Below are positions 1-7,471 of a stretch of 26,747 nucleotides of DNA, in pieces. Source of the stretch: JBEKTY01 sp049515555. Lineage in GTDB: Bacteria > Planctomycetota > Planctomycetia > Pirellulales > Thermoguttaceae. Position 1 is the stretch's first letter. Each line of letters begins with the position of its first letter. The stretch is taken from positions 1-26,747 of the forward strand of contig JBEKTY010000120.1 in assembly GCA_049515555.1 (NCBI GenBank), in the 5' to 3' direction. The position numbers and the translations under genes are program-made. The notes under the pieces were generated by a model. It did no database searches and had not been told where the DNA came from. It was given only the letters and a program-made list of their open reading frames with translations.

Positions 1-1551
1 TTTCTACAGCAAGACTTTTGGTATTGAGTCGTTTCGATGATTCGAGGCATACTGTCATAATGTTGACCATGGCTGTAAGGGCTGGCCAGTCCCTTGTTCG
101 TGGATTTCTGTCAGGAGGACATTCCGATGACAAGGGACGAAGTGCGCGCAGCGGCAAAGCGGGTGACACAATGGCATGAGCGGTTTGTTCCGCTGTTTGG
201 CCGGAGGGAAGCGCAGGAACACTCGCGCGTGTACCTGAAAGGGCTGCTGTCCGATCAGCGGCGCAAGAGCGTTGAGCCGATCGCCCTGCAGTTTGCACGT
301 GGGCCCAATGGCGCGGCGGCCACGCAAAACGAGGTGGTGGCCGTGCAGGGATTCATCACCGAATCGCCGTGGGAGGTATCTAAGGTGTTCGCCGAGATCC
401 AAGCGGTGTTTGCCGAGGAATTGATGCCGACGTCCGGCCAGGGCCCGATCGGCACCGTGGGCGTCATCGACGAGTCGGGTTTCGTCAAGGCGGGCACGGA
501 AAGCGTGGGGGTGGCGCAGCAGTGGTGTGGCCGGCTGGGGAAGGCCGCCAACTGCCAGGTCGGCGTATTCTTGACGGGCGTCACTCCGGGCGGCACGGCG
601 TTCTTGGACGCCCAACTGTTTCTCACCGAGGAGCGGGCCGCCGACAAGGCGCATCGCAGGAAGACCCACGTTCCCAAGGAAGTGAAGTTCCAGACCAAGC
701 CGCAGATCGCCGCGGAGATGATTCGGCGGACTCTCGCAGCCGGCAAGGTGCGATTCGACTGGATCACGGCCGACGAGTTGTACGGCGCCAGCGGCGAGTT
801 CCTCGACGCGCTGGAGGCGATGGACCAGCGGTACGTGGTGGAGGTCAAGAAGAACGCGATCGTGTTCACCGTCGATCCGGCGACGTTGCCCGGCGCCTTC
901 CCCGGACCCAAGCAGCGGAAGAAGTTCGGTTCCTACCGCTATCCGCAGGCGCAGTCGGTGGAGAAGGTGGCGGCGAGTCTGCCGCCGGAGGCCTGGCAAC
1001 CCTTCGTCTTGCGGGAAGGGGCCAAGGGCCCCTTGGTGCATGAGTTCGCGGCGATGCGGGTTTGGGCGATGCGTCATTACAAGCCAGGGCCGCCGATCTG
1101 GCTGTTGTTGCGTCGTACAACGGAGAAGACCGACTTGAAGTACTACGTTTCCAATGCCAGCCAGCAGACGCCTTGGCAGAACATTGCCTTGGCAGGCGGG
1201 GCGCGGTGGCGCGTGGAGGAATGTTTGGAAGACGGGAAGATGCACTTGGGGATGGCGGACTACGAGGCCCGCTCTTGGAACAGTTGGCATCATCACATGA
1301 GCCTGGTGGCGCTGGCGCATATGTACGTGACACTGACCAAGCGCGACGTAAAACGCGACGTACCCGAGTTGACGCTCGATATGGCCTTGCGAGTTCTGCG
1401 TTCAACGTTCGCCCGGTCGACGCTTAGCGAAGACGAAGCGATCGACCTCATCGACTACCACCTCGAACGCAACCGCGTCGCGCATGAATCGCACCGTAAG
1501 TCGTGGCTGGCAAAGCACAAACAATTGGCCGAGAAACTCTTGCTGTAGAAA
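1..1551 (+). mobile_element. IS701-family insertion sequence, near-complete copy
   Basis: One transposase gene lies between short terminal inverted repeats. The left end begins at the window edge with TTTCTACAGCAAGA (1-14). Its reverse complement, TCTTGCTGTAGAAA, is at 1538-1551, and after one mismatch the match continues for three more bases (TTT). The transposase stop codon (1546-1548) lies inside the right repeat. The left target duplication cannot be checked because the window starts at the element. The right flank (1554-1572) carries a 19-nt motif that recurs inverted next to the MITE at 2748. The element appears intact and may be active. Confidence 0.85.
127..1548 (+). CDS. IS701-family DDE transposase
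   Basis: This 473-aa protein should catalyse cut-and-paste movement of the surrounding element. The chosen ATG follows a strong Shine-Dalgarno, AGGAGG at 113-118, with 8-nt spacing; an in-frame ATG at 94 has no such signal. A DDE fold is suggested by three acidic motifs: VIDESGF with Asp115, TADELYG with Asp216, and RWRVEECLED with Glu364 or Glu365. The order and spacing fit IS4/IS701-type RNase H-fold transposases, in which a long insertion lies between the second Asp and the Glu. The length is normal for the family and no frameshift or internal stop is seen. The family call is from motif recognition and is secure as a transposase, slightly less so for the exact IS family. Confidence 0.9.
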   Translation: MTRDEVRAAAKRVTQWHERFVPLFGRREAQEHSRVYLKGLLSDQRRKSVEPIALQFARGPNGAAATQNEVVAVQGFITESPWEVSKVFAEIQAVFAEELMPTSGQGPIGTVGVIDESGFVKAGTESVGVAQQWCGRLGKAANCQVGVFLTGVTPGGTAFLDAQLFLTEERAADKAHRRKTHVPKEVKFQTKPQIAAEMIRRTLAAGKVRFDWITADELYGASGEFLDALEAMDQRYVVEVKKNAIVFTVDPATLPGAFPGPKQRKKFGSYRYPQAQSVEKVAASLPPEAWQPFVLREGAKGPLVHEFAAMRVWAMRHYKPGPPIWLLLRRTTEKTDLKYYVSNASQQTPWQNIALAGGARWRVEECLEDGKMHLGMADYEARSWNSWHHHMSLVALAHMYVTLTKRDVKRDVPELTLDMALRVLRSTFARSTLSEDEAIDLIDYHLERNRVAHESHRKSWLAKHKQLAEKLLL

Positions 1552-1553
1552 AC

Positions 1554-1572
1554 ATTGAAAGTCTGACCCCGT
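1554..1572 (+). repeat. 19-nt motif flanking the IS right end
   Basis: ATTGAAAGTCTGACCCCGT begins two bases beyond the IS right end. The exact reverse complement, ACGGGGTCAGACTTTCAAT, is at 2732-2750, running into the left end of the MITE. The two copies face each other across the TolB-like gene. They may be copies of a preferred target repeat or remnants of an earlier element. Confidence 0.75.
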
Positions 1573-1591
1573 TGCGATTTGGTTGCGATTT

Positions 1592-1608
1592 CCGGTGCCC
1601 TGCACCGG
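1592..1608. terminator. Possible hairpin between convergent genes
   Basis: CCGGTGC (1592-1598), a 3-nt loop and GCACCGG (1602-1608) form a perfect 7-bp GC-rich stem. It lies between the ends of the transposase and the convergent TolB-like gene, where a bidirectional terminator would be expected. No T-tract follows on either strand, so a rho-independent terminator is uncertain. Confidence 0.3.
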
Positions 1609-1662
1609 TGCCCTACACGACGTCCGAGAGCCTCTTTCGTCGTCATGGGTCAATGCCTTTCT

Positions 1663-2688
1663 TCAGCACGGCGCCGCTTCGCCATGCGGATACCGGTAAT
1701 CGGCACGCGGGTTGGTGGACACTCGCCGGGTCGAGCCGTCTTCCAAGCGGTAAACGTAGAGCTGGTTCTTCCCGGTTTCGCCGGAGTGATATACCACCAC
1801 TGACTCGCCATCGATCCAGCGCGGATAAGCAAACCAGATCGGCTTGCCGGCCTGGTTGGCAATCGCCTTGAGATTCGTGATCGTGCGCTCCTGCGCATCG
1901 AAATCCGCGATGTACAGCGTGTGGCCAGGTTCGGTGAATTTGGCTCCGGCCAGGCACTCGAAGCAGATCTTCTTCTCGCTGGGAGAAATGCTGGCCCGGT
2001 GCATCTGGCCCTTCGCCCCCAGCTCCCACCGAATGCGTTCGTAGCTGGGCTTCCCGTCATCCCTGCGAGTCATCAGGAAAACGCCCCAACCCAGCGTCGG
2101 GTGAGCCGAGTTCACGAGAACTCGGCCGTCCGTAAGGCACGAGTGCGCCCAGGTGTGAAAACTCTCATCGGTAAGGGCGACCTCCTGTCCGGGGCGATTG
2201 CCCACCTTGCTCTGCATCGCGTGGAAGCCGTTCGTTGTGTCGTTCTTCCGGTTCCAGATGGGCGTGTTGAGGCCATCCCGCGTCCAGGTGGGATTGAAAT
2301 CGGTGCGGGTGCCATCGCTCAGTTGGTGAAATCCCGTGCCGTCCACGTTGATGATAAAGATCGCGCTTTTCCAATTGACGGTGGCGGGATCGTCCTTGGT
2401 TCGGCGGAAGCAGACGAGCATGTTGCCCGTTTTGGACCAGGACGGTTTGAAGTCCATGTGGCCCGTCGTCAGCGGCTTTCCGTCCGGCTTGCCGAGTTCA
2501 TTGACATGGATCTCGCCGTTCATGTAATACGAGATCCGTCGGGTGCGCGGAGGGCCCGCCTCGCCGGCGCGGGCCACGACTGGCGCGGCCGCGGAGGCCA
2601 TGCCGACGGAAACTGCCACCATGGCGCCTGCCTGCGTTGCCTCTTTCAGAAACTTGCGACGGGTAAGTTGTTCGTTCAGGTTCTTCAT
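1663..2688 (-). CDS. Tat-exported TolB-like beta-propeller protein
   Basis: This is a 341-aa exported protein. The start at 2688 is chosen because GGGAGG lies 8 nt upstream (2697-2702 on the + strand) and because the N terminus reads MKNLNEQLTRRKFLKEATQ, a twin-arginine signal followed by a hydrophobic stretch ending near AAPVVARAGE. The body contains PD40/TolB-like blades, for example HMDFKPSWSKTGNMLVCFRR, TDFNPTWTRDG and HRASISPSEKKICF, consistent with a 6- or 7-bladed propeller. No catalytic residues are recognised. Oligogalacturonate lyases share this fold, but I cannot confirm that activity. It sits between an IS and a MITE that carry inverted copies of the same flanking motif, so it may have been moved or trapped with them. 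The fold call is good; the function is unknown. Confidence 0.75.
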   Translation of the reverse strand: MKNLNEQLTRRKFLKEATQAGAMVAVSVGMASAAAPVVARAGEAGPPRTRRISYYMNGEIHVNELGKPDGKPLTTGHMDFKPSWSKTGNMLVCFRRTKDDPATVNWKSAIFIINVDGTGFHQLSDGTRTDFNPTWTRDGLNTPIWNRKNDTTNGFHAMQSKVGNRPGQEVALTDESFHTWAHSCLTDGRVLVNSAHPTLGWGVFLMTRRDDGKPSYERIRWELGAKGQMHRASISPSEKKICFECLAGAKFTEPGHTLYIADFDAQERTITNLKAIANQAGKPIWFAYPRWIDGESVVVYHSGETGKNQLYVYRLEDGSTRRVSTNPRADYRYPHGEAAPC

Positions 2689-2710
2689 ATTAGGATCCTC
2701 CCTTGGTCGC

Positions 2711-2740
2711 ATCCACGGGGTCACGGCATCCACGGGGTCA
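2711..2740. repeat. Short tandem duplication upstream of the TolB-like gene
   Basis: ATCCACGGGGTCA occurs at 2711-2723 and again at 2728-2740, a 17-nt period. The second copy runs directly into the 19-nt motif next to the MITE. It could be slippage or a trace of repeated insertion. Confidence 0.6.
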
Positions 2741-2747
2741 GACTTTC

Positions 2748-2860
2748 AATATCTCTACAGCAAGACTTCGGTTAATCGTCTACCACATGTTGTGTTGATA
2801 GCATTGCAGTCAGTACAAGACGTTGTAGGCATTTCGGCGAAGTCTTGCTGTAGAGATATT
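2748..2860. mobile_element. 113-bp MITE with perfect 23-bp TIRs, related to the IS701 ends
   Basis: The left arm begins AATATCTCTACAGCAAGACT at 2748 and runs to 2770. The right arm (2838-2860) is its exact 23-nt reverse complement. The core CTACAGCAAGACTT equals the left end of the IS at position 1, while the interior has no resemblance to the IS and no coding capacity. ATAT at 2749-2752 and 2856-2859 could be a 4-bp target duplication, a length reported for IS701-type elements, leaving a 103-bp element. Because ATAT is a palindrome, it could equally be part of the TIR. The likeliest reading is a non-autonomous element mobilised in trans by the neighbouring IS transposase. Confidence 0.8.
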
Positions 2861-2901
2861 CAGTTGCCACGTGGGTGGAGCAACGTGGAGCAGCAAATCG
2901 G

Positions 2902-3045
2902 TCACAAATTGCGACACTTCCCGGTGGAGGTCCCTGACCACTGATGGCAATGCCAGTCCCAAGAGTCGGCGATGGTCATAACTGCGAAGTCCGATCCGGC
3001 TTCAACACCAATCGCGTCAATAGCATCTGGATTTTCAAGCCCCAT
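2902..3045 (-). pseudogene. Truncated DUF6572-like gene
   Basis: A 47-aa reading frame starts with an AGGAGA Shine-Dalgarno about 9 nt upstream. It begins MGLENPDAIDAIGVEAGSDF and continues AVMTIADSWDW, which resembles the start of DUF6572 proteins, a small family usually around 100 aa whose next part would read like an HLLxLQxKLNAY helix. Here the similarity stops abruptly after DSWDW and the frame ends 16 residues later. A second frame on the same strand stays open from this point into the MITE (for example VVRDLHREVSQFVTDLLLHV), but three in-frame stops block it upstream. This looks like a gene broken by rearrangement, with the MITE 41 bp downstream. It starts 30 nt after the 432-aa gene upstream on the same strand. 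The family assignment is from memory. Confidence 0.45.
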
Positions 3046-3075
3046 ACGCTTATCGTCTCCTAAGAAGTTCTCCCC

Positions 3076-4374
3076 TTACTTCTGTCCCAAAACGTACTTG
3101 CGCCACTGCTCGGCCAACTGCTTCTCGTCCCAGCCGTAGACCTGCTCGATCATCTTCATGGGGGCTTTCTCTGCGCGCAGAGAGGTAACCAGCTCGCCGA
3201 ACTTGTCCGGCTGCTTGGCCAGGAGGGCCACCAGCGTCCAGGCTTCGGCGTAGTGCGGCAGGAGCATGTTGCTGTTGGCGTCCATCGCCAGGAGCCGGCC
3301 TGGGGCGGACACCTCGCGGGTAATCATCCGCCGCTGGACCAGGTGCAGCCAGGCGCGAGGGTCCACGCCGAGGTCGCGGTTCTCGGCATAGACGTGCCCG
3401 AAGATCAACACGGTGGGAGAGCCCGCCACGATGCTCTCGGCCCCGTTGGCGAAGCCGGTCACGAGCGGATCGGTCTTCTGGTACTCGGCCAATTGCGTGA
3501 AGTACATGTAGCCGATGGCGGCCGCCGTCAGGCGGTGAACGTAGTCCGGCTGGAGCCCCTCCATGCAGAAGACGCAAACATCGGAACAGAACAGGCCGGG
3601 GCCCTTCAGAATCCGGGCCTTCCACTCCGCGAAGAACTGCGGCGGCTGGTCTTTCCATTGAAAGCGCTCGGGCTGCTGCGCGATCAAGCCGTTGATCCAC
3701 CGCTCATACTCGTAGCGGCGGGCGATGAGAAGGACGTGGGCCGACCGCTTGTCCAGCCCCGAGCGGATCGGCTCCTTGCACTTGCTCTGGAAGAACTTCT
3801 CCACCTTCTTGACGTCCGGCAGGAACACGGCCTGGGCGTCCTTGGCCGCCCACAGCGTGATGTGCTGCGACGGGACCGGCTGCACCTCGGCGCCGCTGGC
3901 CTTCGTGACCTGCGTGATTTGCTCCAGGGTCGTATCGCGTTGGGCGTCGGTAGTGCGCAACTCCTGGCCGGGGACCAGCGCTGCGGGCTTGTCGCCGCCC
4001 GCGGCTTTCTTGCCCGCCCCCGAGGAATCCTTGGCAACATCCTTGGAAGAATCCTTGATGCTCTGGATCTGGTCGGGCTTGAATCCCAGGCGGCGGAGCT
4101 GGTTCTGGACGGCCGGAGTGACCTCGAAGCCCACTCCCTGCCGGGCGGCCTTCTCGGCGATCTCTTCGTGCGACAGGCCCTGACGCCGCATCCGCGCGAT
4201 GTCTCGCATCGTCAGCAGCGCGGCGTCGTCCTGGTCCTGACCGCGGGCCGGCAAAATTCGCAAAGGGGACAGTCCCATTTTCGTCGGACGAAAACTGGGA
4301 CAGTCCCCAAAGTTCGCCGCGATAACCGTCGCAACGACCAACGCAATGGGCAATGCCCGGCGATCGAATGGCAT
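3076..4374 (-). CDS. Exported protein, possible degenerate gluzincin (peptidase MA-like)
   Basis: This 432-aa protein is placed at the ATG at 4374 (MPFDRRALPIALVVATVIAAN), which gives a clear signal peptide; an upstream ATG at 4437 adds a charged, unlikely leader. Residues about 60-110 form a helical segment (ARMRRQGLSHEEIAEKAARQ, then LRRLGFKPDQIQSIKDS), followed by a Lys/Ser/Gly-rich linker and a C-terminal domain. In that domain YVHRLTAAAIGYM followed by FANGAESIVAG has the layout of the HExxH and EGxAE elements of gluzincin metallopeptidases, but the HExxH glutamate and second histidine are missing. The end, IEQVYGWDEKQLAEQWRKYVLG, also resembles such planctomycetal proteins. Four cysteines lie close together in FCSDVCVFC and nearby. 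A palindromic repeat encodes about 18 residues just after the signal peptide. The peptidase relation is an inference. Confidence 0.65.
   Translation of the reverse strand: MPFDRRALPIALVVATVIAANFGDCPSFRPTKMGLSPLRILPARGQDQDDAALLTMRDIARMRRQGLSHEEIAEKAARQGVGFEVTPAVQNQLRRLGFKPDQIQSIKDSSKDVAKDSSGAGKKAAGGDKPAALVPGQELRTTDAQRDTTLEQITQVTKASGAEVQPVPSQHITLWAAKDAQAVFLPDVKKVEKFFQSKCKEPIRSGLDKRSAHVLLIARRYEYERWINGLIAQQPERFQWKDQPPQFFAEWKARILKGPGLFCSDVCVFCMEGLQPDYVHRLTAAAIGYMYFTQLAEYQKTDPLVTGFANGAESIVAGSPTVLIFGHVYAENRDLGVDPRAWLHLVQRRMITREVSAPGRLLAMDANSNMLLPHYAEAWTLVALLAKQPDKFGELVTSLRAEKAPMKMIEQVYGWDEKQLAEQWRKYVLGQK
4265..4308. repeat. Palindromic GGGGACAGTCCC repeat inside a coding sequence
   Basis: GGGGACAGTCCCATTTTCGTC on the left is matched by GACGAAAACTGGGACAGTCCCC on the right as an imperfect inverted repeat with almost no loop. 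It lies in frame within the exported 432-aa gene and encodes roughly FGDCPSFRPTKMGLSPLR directly after the signal-peptide hydrophobic segment. Repeats with GGGACAGTCCC ends are normally intergenic, so a coding position is unusual. Confidence 0.8.
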
Positions 4375-4510
4375 GCTTCGGCTCCGCGGACGACTTTTCA
4401 CGTCTGATAGCTCCCGCTCAACATTGTTGTAGCACAAAGCGTGGCCGCCGTCGATTAGTTTCCTGGGGCCGGAAGCGGTCGCCCGCGGGCGGCCCCAGCC
4501 ATGGCTGGAG

Positions 4511-4642
4511 CGTGGAAAGTAGCAGGCACACTTCGTGTGCCGTCCGCCACGCTTCGTGTGCCGTCCGCCACACCTTTTTCCGCTTCAGCGGACGGCACAC
4601 GGAGTGTGCCTGCTACCTTGACGCGGGCGCGTGAACGCTTAC
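4511..4642. repeat. Palindromic repeat unit A (GTAGCAGGCACAC family)
   Basis: The left half, AAAGTAGCAGGCACACTTCG, pairs with the right half, GGCACACGGAGTGTGCCTGC, forming a long hairpin. The right outer arm is GTGAACGCTTAC (4631-4642), one mismatch from the family arm GTGAACGGTTAC; the left outer arm is absent. Inside, CTTCGTGTGCCGTCCGCCAC is duplicated in tandem (4531-4550 and 4552-4571). Three further loci in this window carry the same core. Confidence 0.85.
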
Positions 4643-4671
4643 TTGTCGCCGCGCGCGCTGTCTGCTAAGAT
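4643..4671 (+). promoter_or_regulatory. Candidate sigma70-type promoter for the SBBP-glycosidase gene
   Basis: TTGTCG at 4643-4648, a 17-nt spacer and TAAGAT at 4666-4671 make a reasonable -35/-10 pair. It would give a leader of about 50 nt before the ATG at 4727. The -35 box begins at the last base of repeat A, so the repeat may affect expression. This is pattern matching only. Confidence 0.35.
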
Positions 4672-4726
4672 CACCCGTCTGGCGCGGCTTCCGGGCAAGA
4701 AAAGAACTGATGGTAGGTGAGGGGTT

Positions 4727-7471
4727 ATGCGGAAGGCAACAAGGCTATTTGCAGCGGCGGTGATAGCGGGCGGAGTCGTCGTGGGCCTCGGTGGGCAATG
4801 GGCGCCCGCTGCGCCGCCGACAAGAGAGCCCGTCGCGGGCGGCCGGGGCTATGACCTCGCCTTCTCCACGTACTTCGGCGGGAAGATGGACTGCCGCGGG
4901 ATGACCGTCGACGCCCAAGGCAACGTCTATCTGGCCGGGTCCACCTGGGACGCGGAGTGCCCGACGACCGCGGGCGCCTATGACCGGACGTTCCACGGCG
5001 AGGCGGACATGGCCATTTCCAAGTGGTCGCCCGAAGGAAAACTCCTTTGGTCCACGCTTGTGGGGAGCCCGGGGCACGACCGTCCCTATTCGGTCAAGGT
5101 GGACAGCCAGGGCTGCGTCTACGCGGCGGGGATCGGCGGCGTGGGAATGCCCGTCTCGCCCGACGCCTTCCAGCCCCAACCGCTGGCCCGCACGAATAAC
5201 GCGAAGATCCCCGGCGAGGAATACGTGGGGGCCAACGGCTACATCGTCAAGCTCAGCGCCGACGGCTCGCAGGTCCTGTGGGGCAGTTACGTCGGCAACA
5301 ATATCGAGTGCCGCGACCTGGCGATCGACGACGAAGATAATCTGTATCTGACGTTCGGGTGGTTGAAGGATTCAGCCGGTGAGTTACCCGCAAGTTGGTT
5401 CGCCCACGCCTACTGCAAGCAGCCCCATGCGGGCCGCACGCCGCCCGGCCGCGTCGAGGACCTTGGGCTTATGAAGGTTTCCGGCGACGGGAAGAAGGTC
5501 TTCTGGGCGACCTATATCGGCGGCAGCGGCGGCAACGCGCTGGAGGCGAGCCTGGCGGTCGGCCCCGACCACTGCCCGGTCGTCTTCACCGGCACCTCAT
5601 CCCGCGACATGCCCACGACTCCCGGCGTTTTCAGCACCAAGCCCAACTCCTCCTGGTTGGGCAAGTTCTCTGCGGATGGATCGGGACTGATCTTCGGGAC
5701 CTACCTGGGCGCGGGGAAGGTGTCGGTCCCCAGAACACACGACGTGGCCCTGGATTCCAGCGGCAACATCTTCGCAACCTGCTGCGTGGACGGCGGCTGG
5801 CCCACCACCCTTGGCGCCTTCCAGCGGAAGTACGGCGGCGGCCAGACGGATTTCGGCATCGTCAAGCTCTCGCCCACGGGGAAGTTGCTGGCGTGCACCT
5901 ACCTCGGCGGCAGCGGAGACGAAATCAACGGCCCGGATACCCTCTCGGTGGGCCGCGACGGCAGCGTCCTTATCACCAGCGGATGGGGAACCACGTCACC
6001 CGATTACCCCGTTACGGCGGGGTGTTTTCAGCCGAAGCTCCGGGGAAAGAACAATGCGCTGTTCTCGCTGCTGTCCAGCGACCTGGGCACGCTTCTGTAT
6101 TCGACCTACATGGGAGGCAACGGCGCCAATCTTCGCGCCAACGCCTTTGGCCCGGACGGCTCGATATGGGTCGCCGGCCACTCCCCGGGGCCCGACTGGC
6201 CGCTGAAGAACGCCTACCCCAACGCCCGCAAGGCCGGCCTGGTGCTGGCCAAGTTCTCGCCCCGTTCGGCGGCAGGGTTGCCGGGGGCGGCGGTGCCGGA
6301 GGGGCTGGGCGTCAACATCCACTTCACCGATCCGAAGCCGGGCGAGCTGGAGATGCTCGTGCAAGCAGGCGTCCGCTGGGTCCGCATGGATTTCGGCTGG
6401 GACGGCACGGAACCGGAAAAGGGCAGATATGACTTCAGCCCCTACGATCGCCTTTTGGCCGCCCTGGATAAACATCACCTTCGGGCGATGTTGATCTTGG
6501 ACTACTCCAATCGCCACTACGACCAGGGGCTATCGCCGGCGAGCGACGAGGGGCGGGCCGCGTTCGCCCGCTGGGCGGCCGCTGCCGCCAGGCACTTCCG
6601 CGGCCGGGGAATCCTGTGGGAGATGTACAACGAGCCGAACATCTTCTTCTGGAGACCGAAGCCCGACGTCAAGCAGTATGCGAAGCTGGCCTTGGCGGTG
6701 GGCAAGGCCCTGCGCGAGGCGGAGCCGGGCGAGCCGTACGTGGGCCCGGCCACCTCGCTCATCGACTTCCCCTTCCTGGAAGAGTGCTTCCGCTCCGGGC
6801 TCCTGGAATACTGGTCGGCGGTGACGGTCCATCCCTACCGCCAAAACGGCCCGGAAACGGCAGCCGGCGAGTACGCCCGTTTGCGGCAGTTGATCGAGCG
6901 CTATGCCCCGCAGGGCAAGAAGATCCCCATTCTCTCCGGTGAATGGGGATATTCGTCGGCCTGGAAGGACTTCGACGAGCTGCGCCAGGGCAAGATGCTC
7001 GCGCGGCAATGGCTCACGAACCTGGCCAACGCGGTGCCGCTGTCGATTTGGTACGACTGGCACGACGACGGCCAGGACCCGAAGGAGCCCGAGCATCATT
7101 TTGGCACGGTTCGCAACCAGTACGATGCGTCAGGGCAGCCGGTGTACGAACCCAAGCCGGCCTATCTGGCCGCGCGGACCCTTACAACGGCCCTGGATGG
7201 TCTCCGTTTCCAAAAGCGTGTGGCGCTAGACTCTACGGAAGACTACGCCCTGGTGTTTGCCAAGGGAGACGAGACCCGGTTGGCAGTTTGGACGACCTCC
7301 GCAGCGCCGCATGCGGTGCGGATTCCCACCGCTCCGGGCCGCTTTCGGGTCCTTGGACATACCGGCCAATCCTTGCCGCCCTTGACCGCCGATTCCGGCG
7401 GCCTGCGGATGACCGTCTTCGATTGGCCCCAGTATCTGATACCGCAACCTTGCAAACGGGCGGAACCATGA
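4727..7471 (+). CDS. Secreted SBBP beta-propeller fused to clan GH-A glycoside hydrolase
   Basis: This 914-aa protein starts with a signal peptide (MRKATRLFAAAVIAGGVVVG, cleavage near APAAP). Residues about 40-515 carry repeated SBBP-type blades: recurring FSTYFGG or LLYSTYMGGNG strands followed by DxxGNVYLAG and PTTxGAF segments. Residues about 525-820 form a TIM-barrel hydrolase. Its probable acid/base is Glu636 in EMYNEPN and its nucleophile Glu739 in LSGEWGY, the usual clan GH-A arrangement, with VRMDFGWDGTEP and VTVHPYR as further barrel motifs. About 90 C-terminal residues look like the small beta-sandwich that often caps GH39/GH5-like enzymes. The substrate cannot be told from sequence. 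The propeller may bind polysaccharide or hold the enzyme at a surface. Translation starts close behind a GGTGAGGGG stretch. Confidence 0.85.
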   Translation: MRKATRLFAAAVIAGGVVVGLGGQWAPAAPPTREPVAGGRGYDLAFSTYFGGKMDCRGMTVDAQGNVYLAGSTWDAECPTTAGAYDRTFHGEADMAISKWSPEGKLLWSTLVGSPGHDRPYSVKVDSQGCVYAAGIGGVGMPVSPDAFQPQPLARTNNAKIPGEEYVGANGYIVKLSADGSQVLWGSYVGNNIECRDLAIDDEDNLYLTFGWLKDSAGELPASWFAHAYCKQPHAGRTPPGRVEDLGLMKVSGDGKKVFWATYIGGSGGNALEASLAVGPDHCPVVFTGTSSRDMPTTPGVFSTKPNSSWLGKFSADGSGLIFGTYLGAGKVSVPRTHDVALDSSGNIFATCCVDGGWPTTLGAFQRKYGGGQTDFGIVKLSPTGKLLACTYLGGSGDEINGPDTLSVGRDGSVLITSGWGTTSPDYPVTAGCFQPKLRGKNNALFSLLSSDLGTLLYSTYMGGNGANLRANAFGPDGSIWVAGHSPGPDWPLKNAYPNARKAGLVLAKFSPRSAAGLPGAAVPEGLGVNIHFTDPKPGELEMLVQAGVRWVRMDFGWDGTEPEKGRYDFSPYDRLLAALDKHHLRAMLILDYSNRHYDQGLSPASDEGRAAFARWAAAAARHFRGRGILWEMYNEPNIFFWRPKPDVKQYAKLALAVGKALREAEPGEPYVGPATSLIDFPFLEECFRSGLLEYWSAVTVHPYRQNGPETAAGEYARLRQLIERYAPQGKKIPILSGEWGYSSAWKDFDELRQGKMLARQWLTNLANAVPLSIWYDWHDDGQDPKEPEHHFGTVRNQYDASGQPVYEPKPAYLAARTLTTALDGLRFQKRVALDSTEDYALVFAKGDETRLAVWTTSAAPHAVRIPTAPGRFRVLGHTGQSLPPLTADSGGLRMTVFDWPQYLIPQPCKRAEP

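Larger units (their letters stand above)
4375..4726. other. 352-bp divergent intergenic region
   Basis: This gap separates the minus-strand 432-aa gene from the plus-strand SBBP-glycosidase gene. It holds the palindrome CCAGCCATGGCTGG near 4497-4510, one GTAGCAGGCACAC-type repeat (4511-4642) and a candidate promoter for the rightward gene (4643-4671). No convincing promoter for the leftward gene was found. Confidence 0.6.

Noticed and set aside
1..2860. Composite transposon carrying the TolB-like gene between IS and MITE
   Set aside because: The IS and the MITE share TIRs and inverted flanks, but the left IS flank is outside the window and no outer target duplication can be tested. Kept only as a question in the findings.
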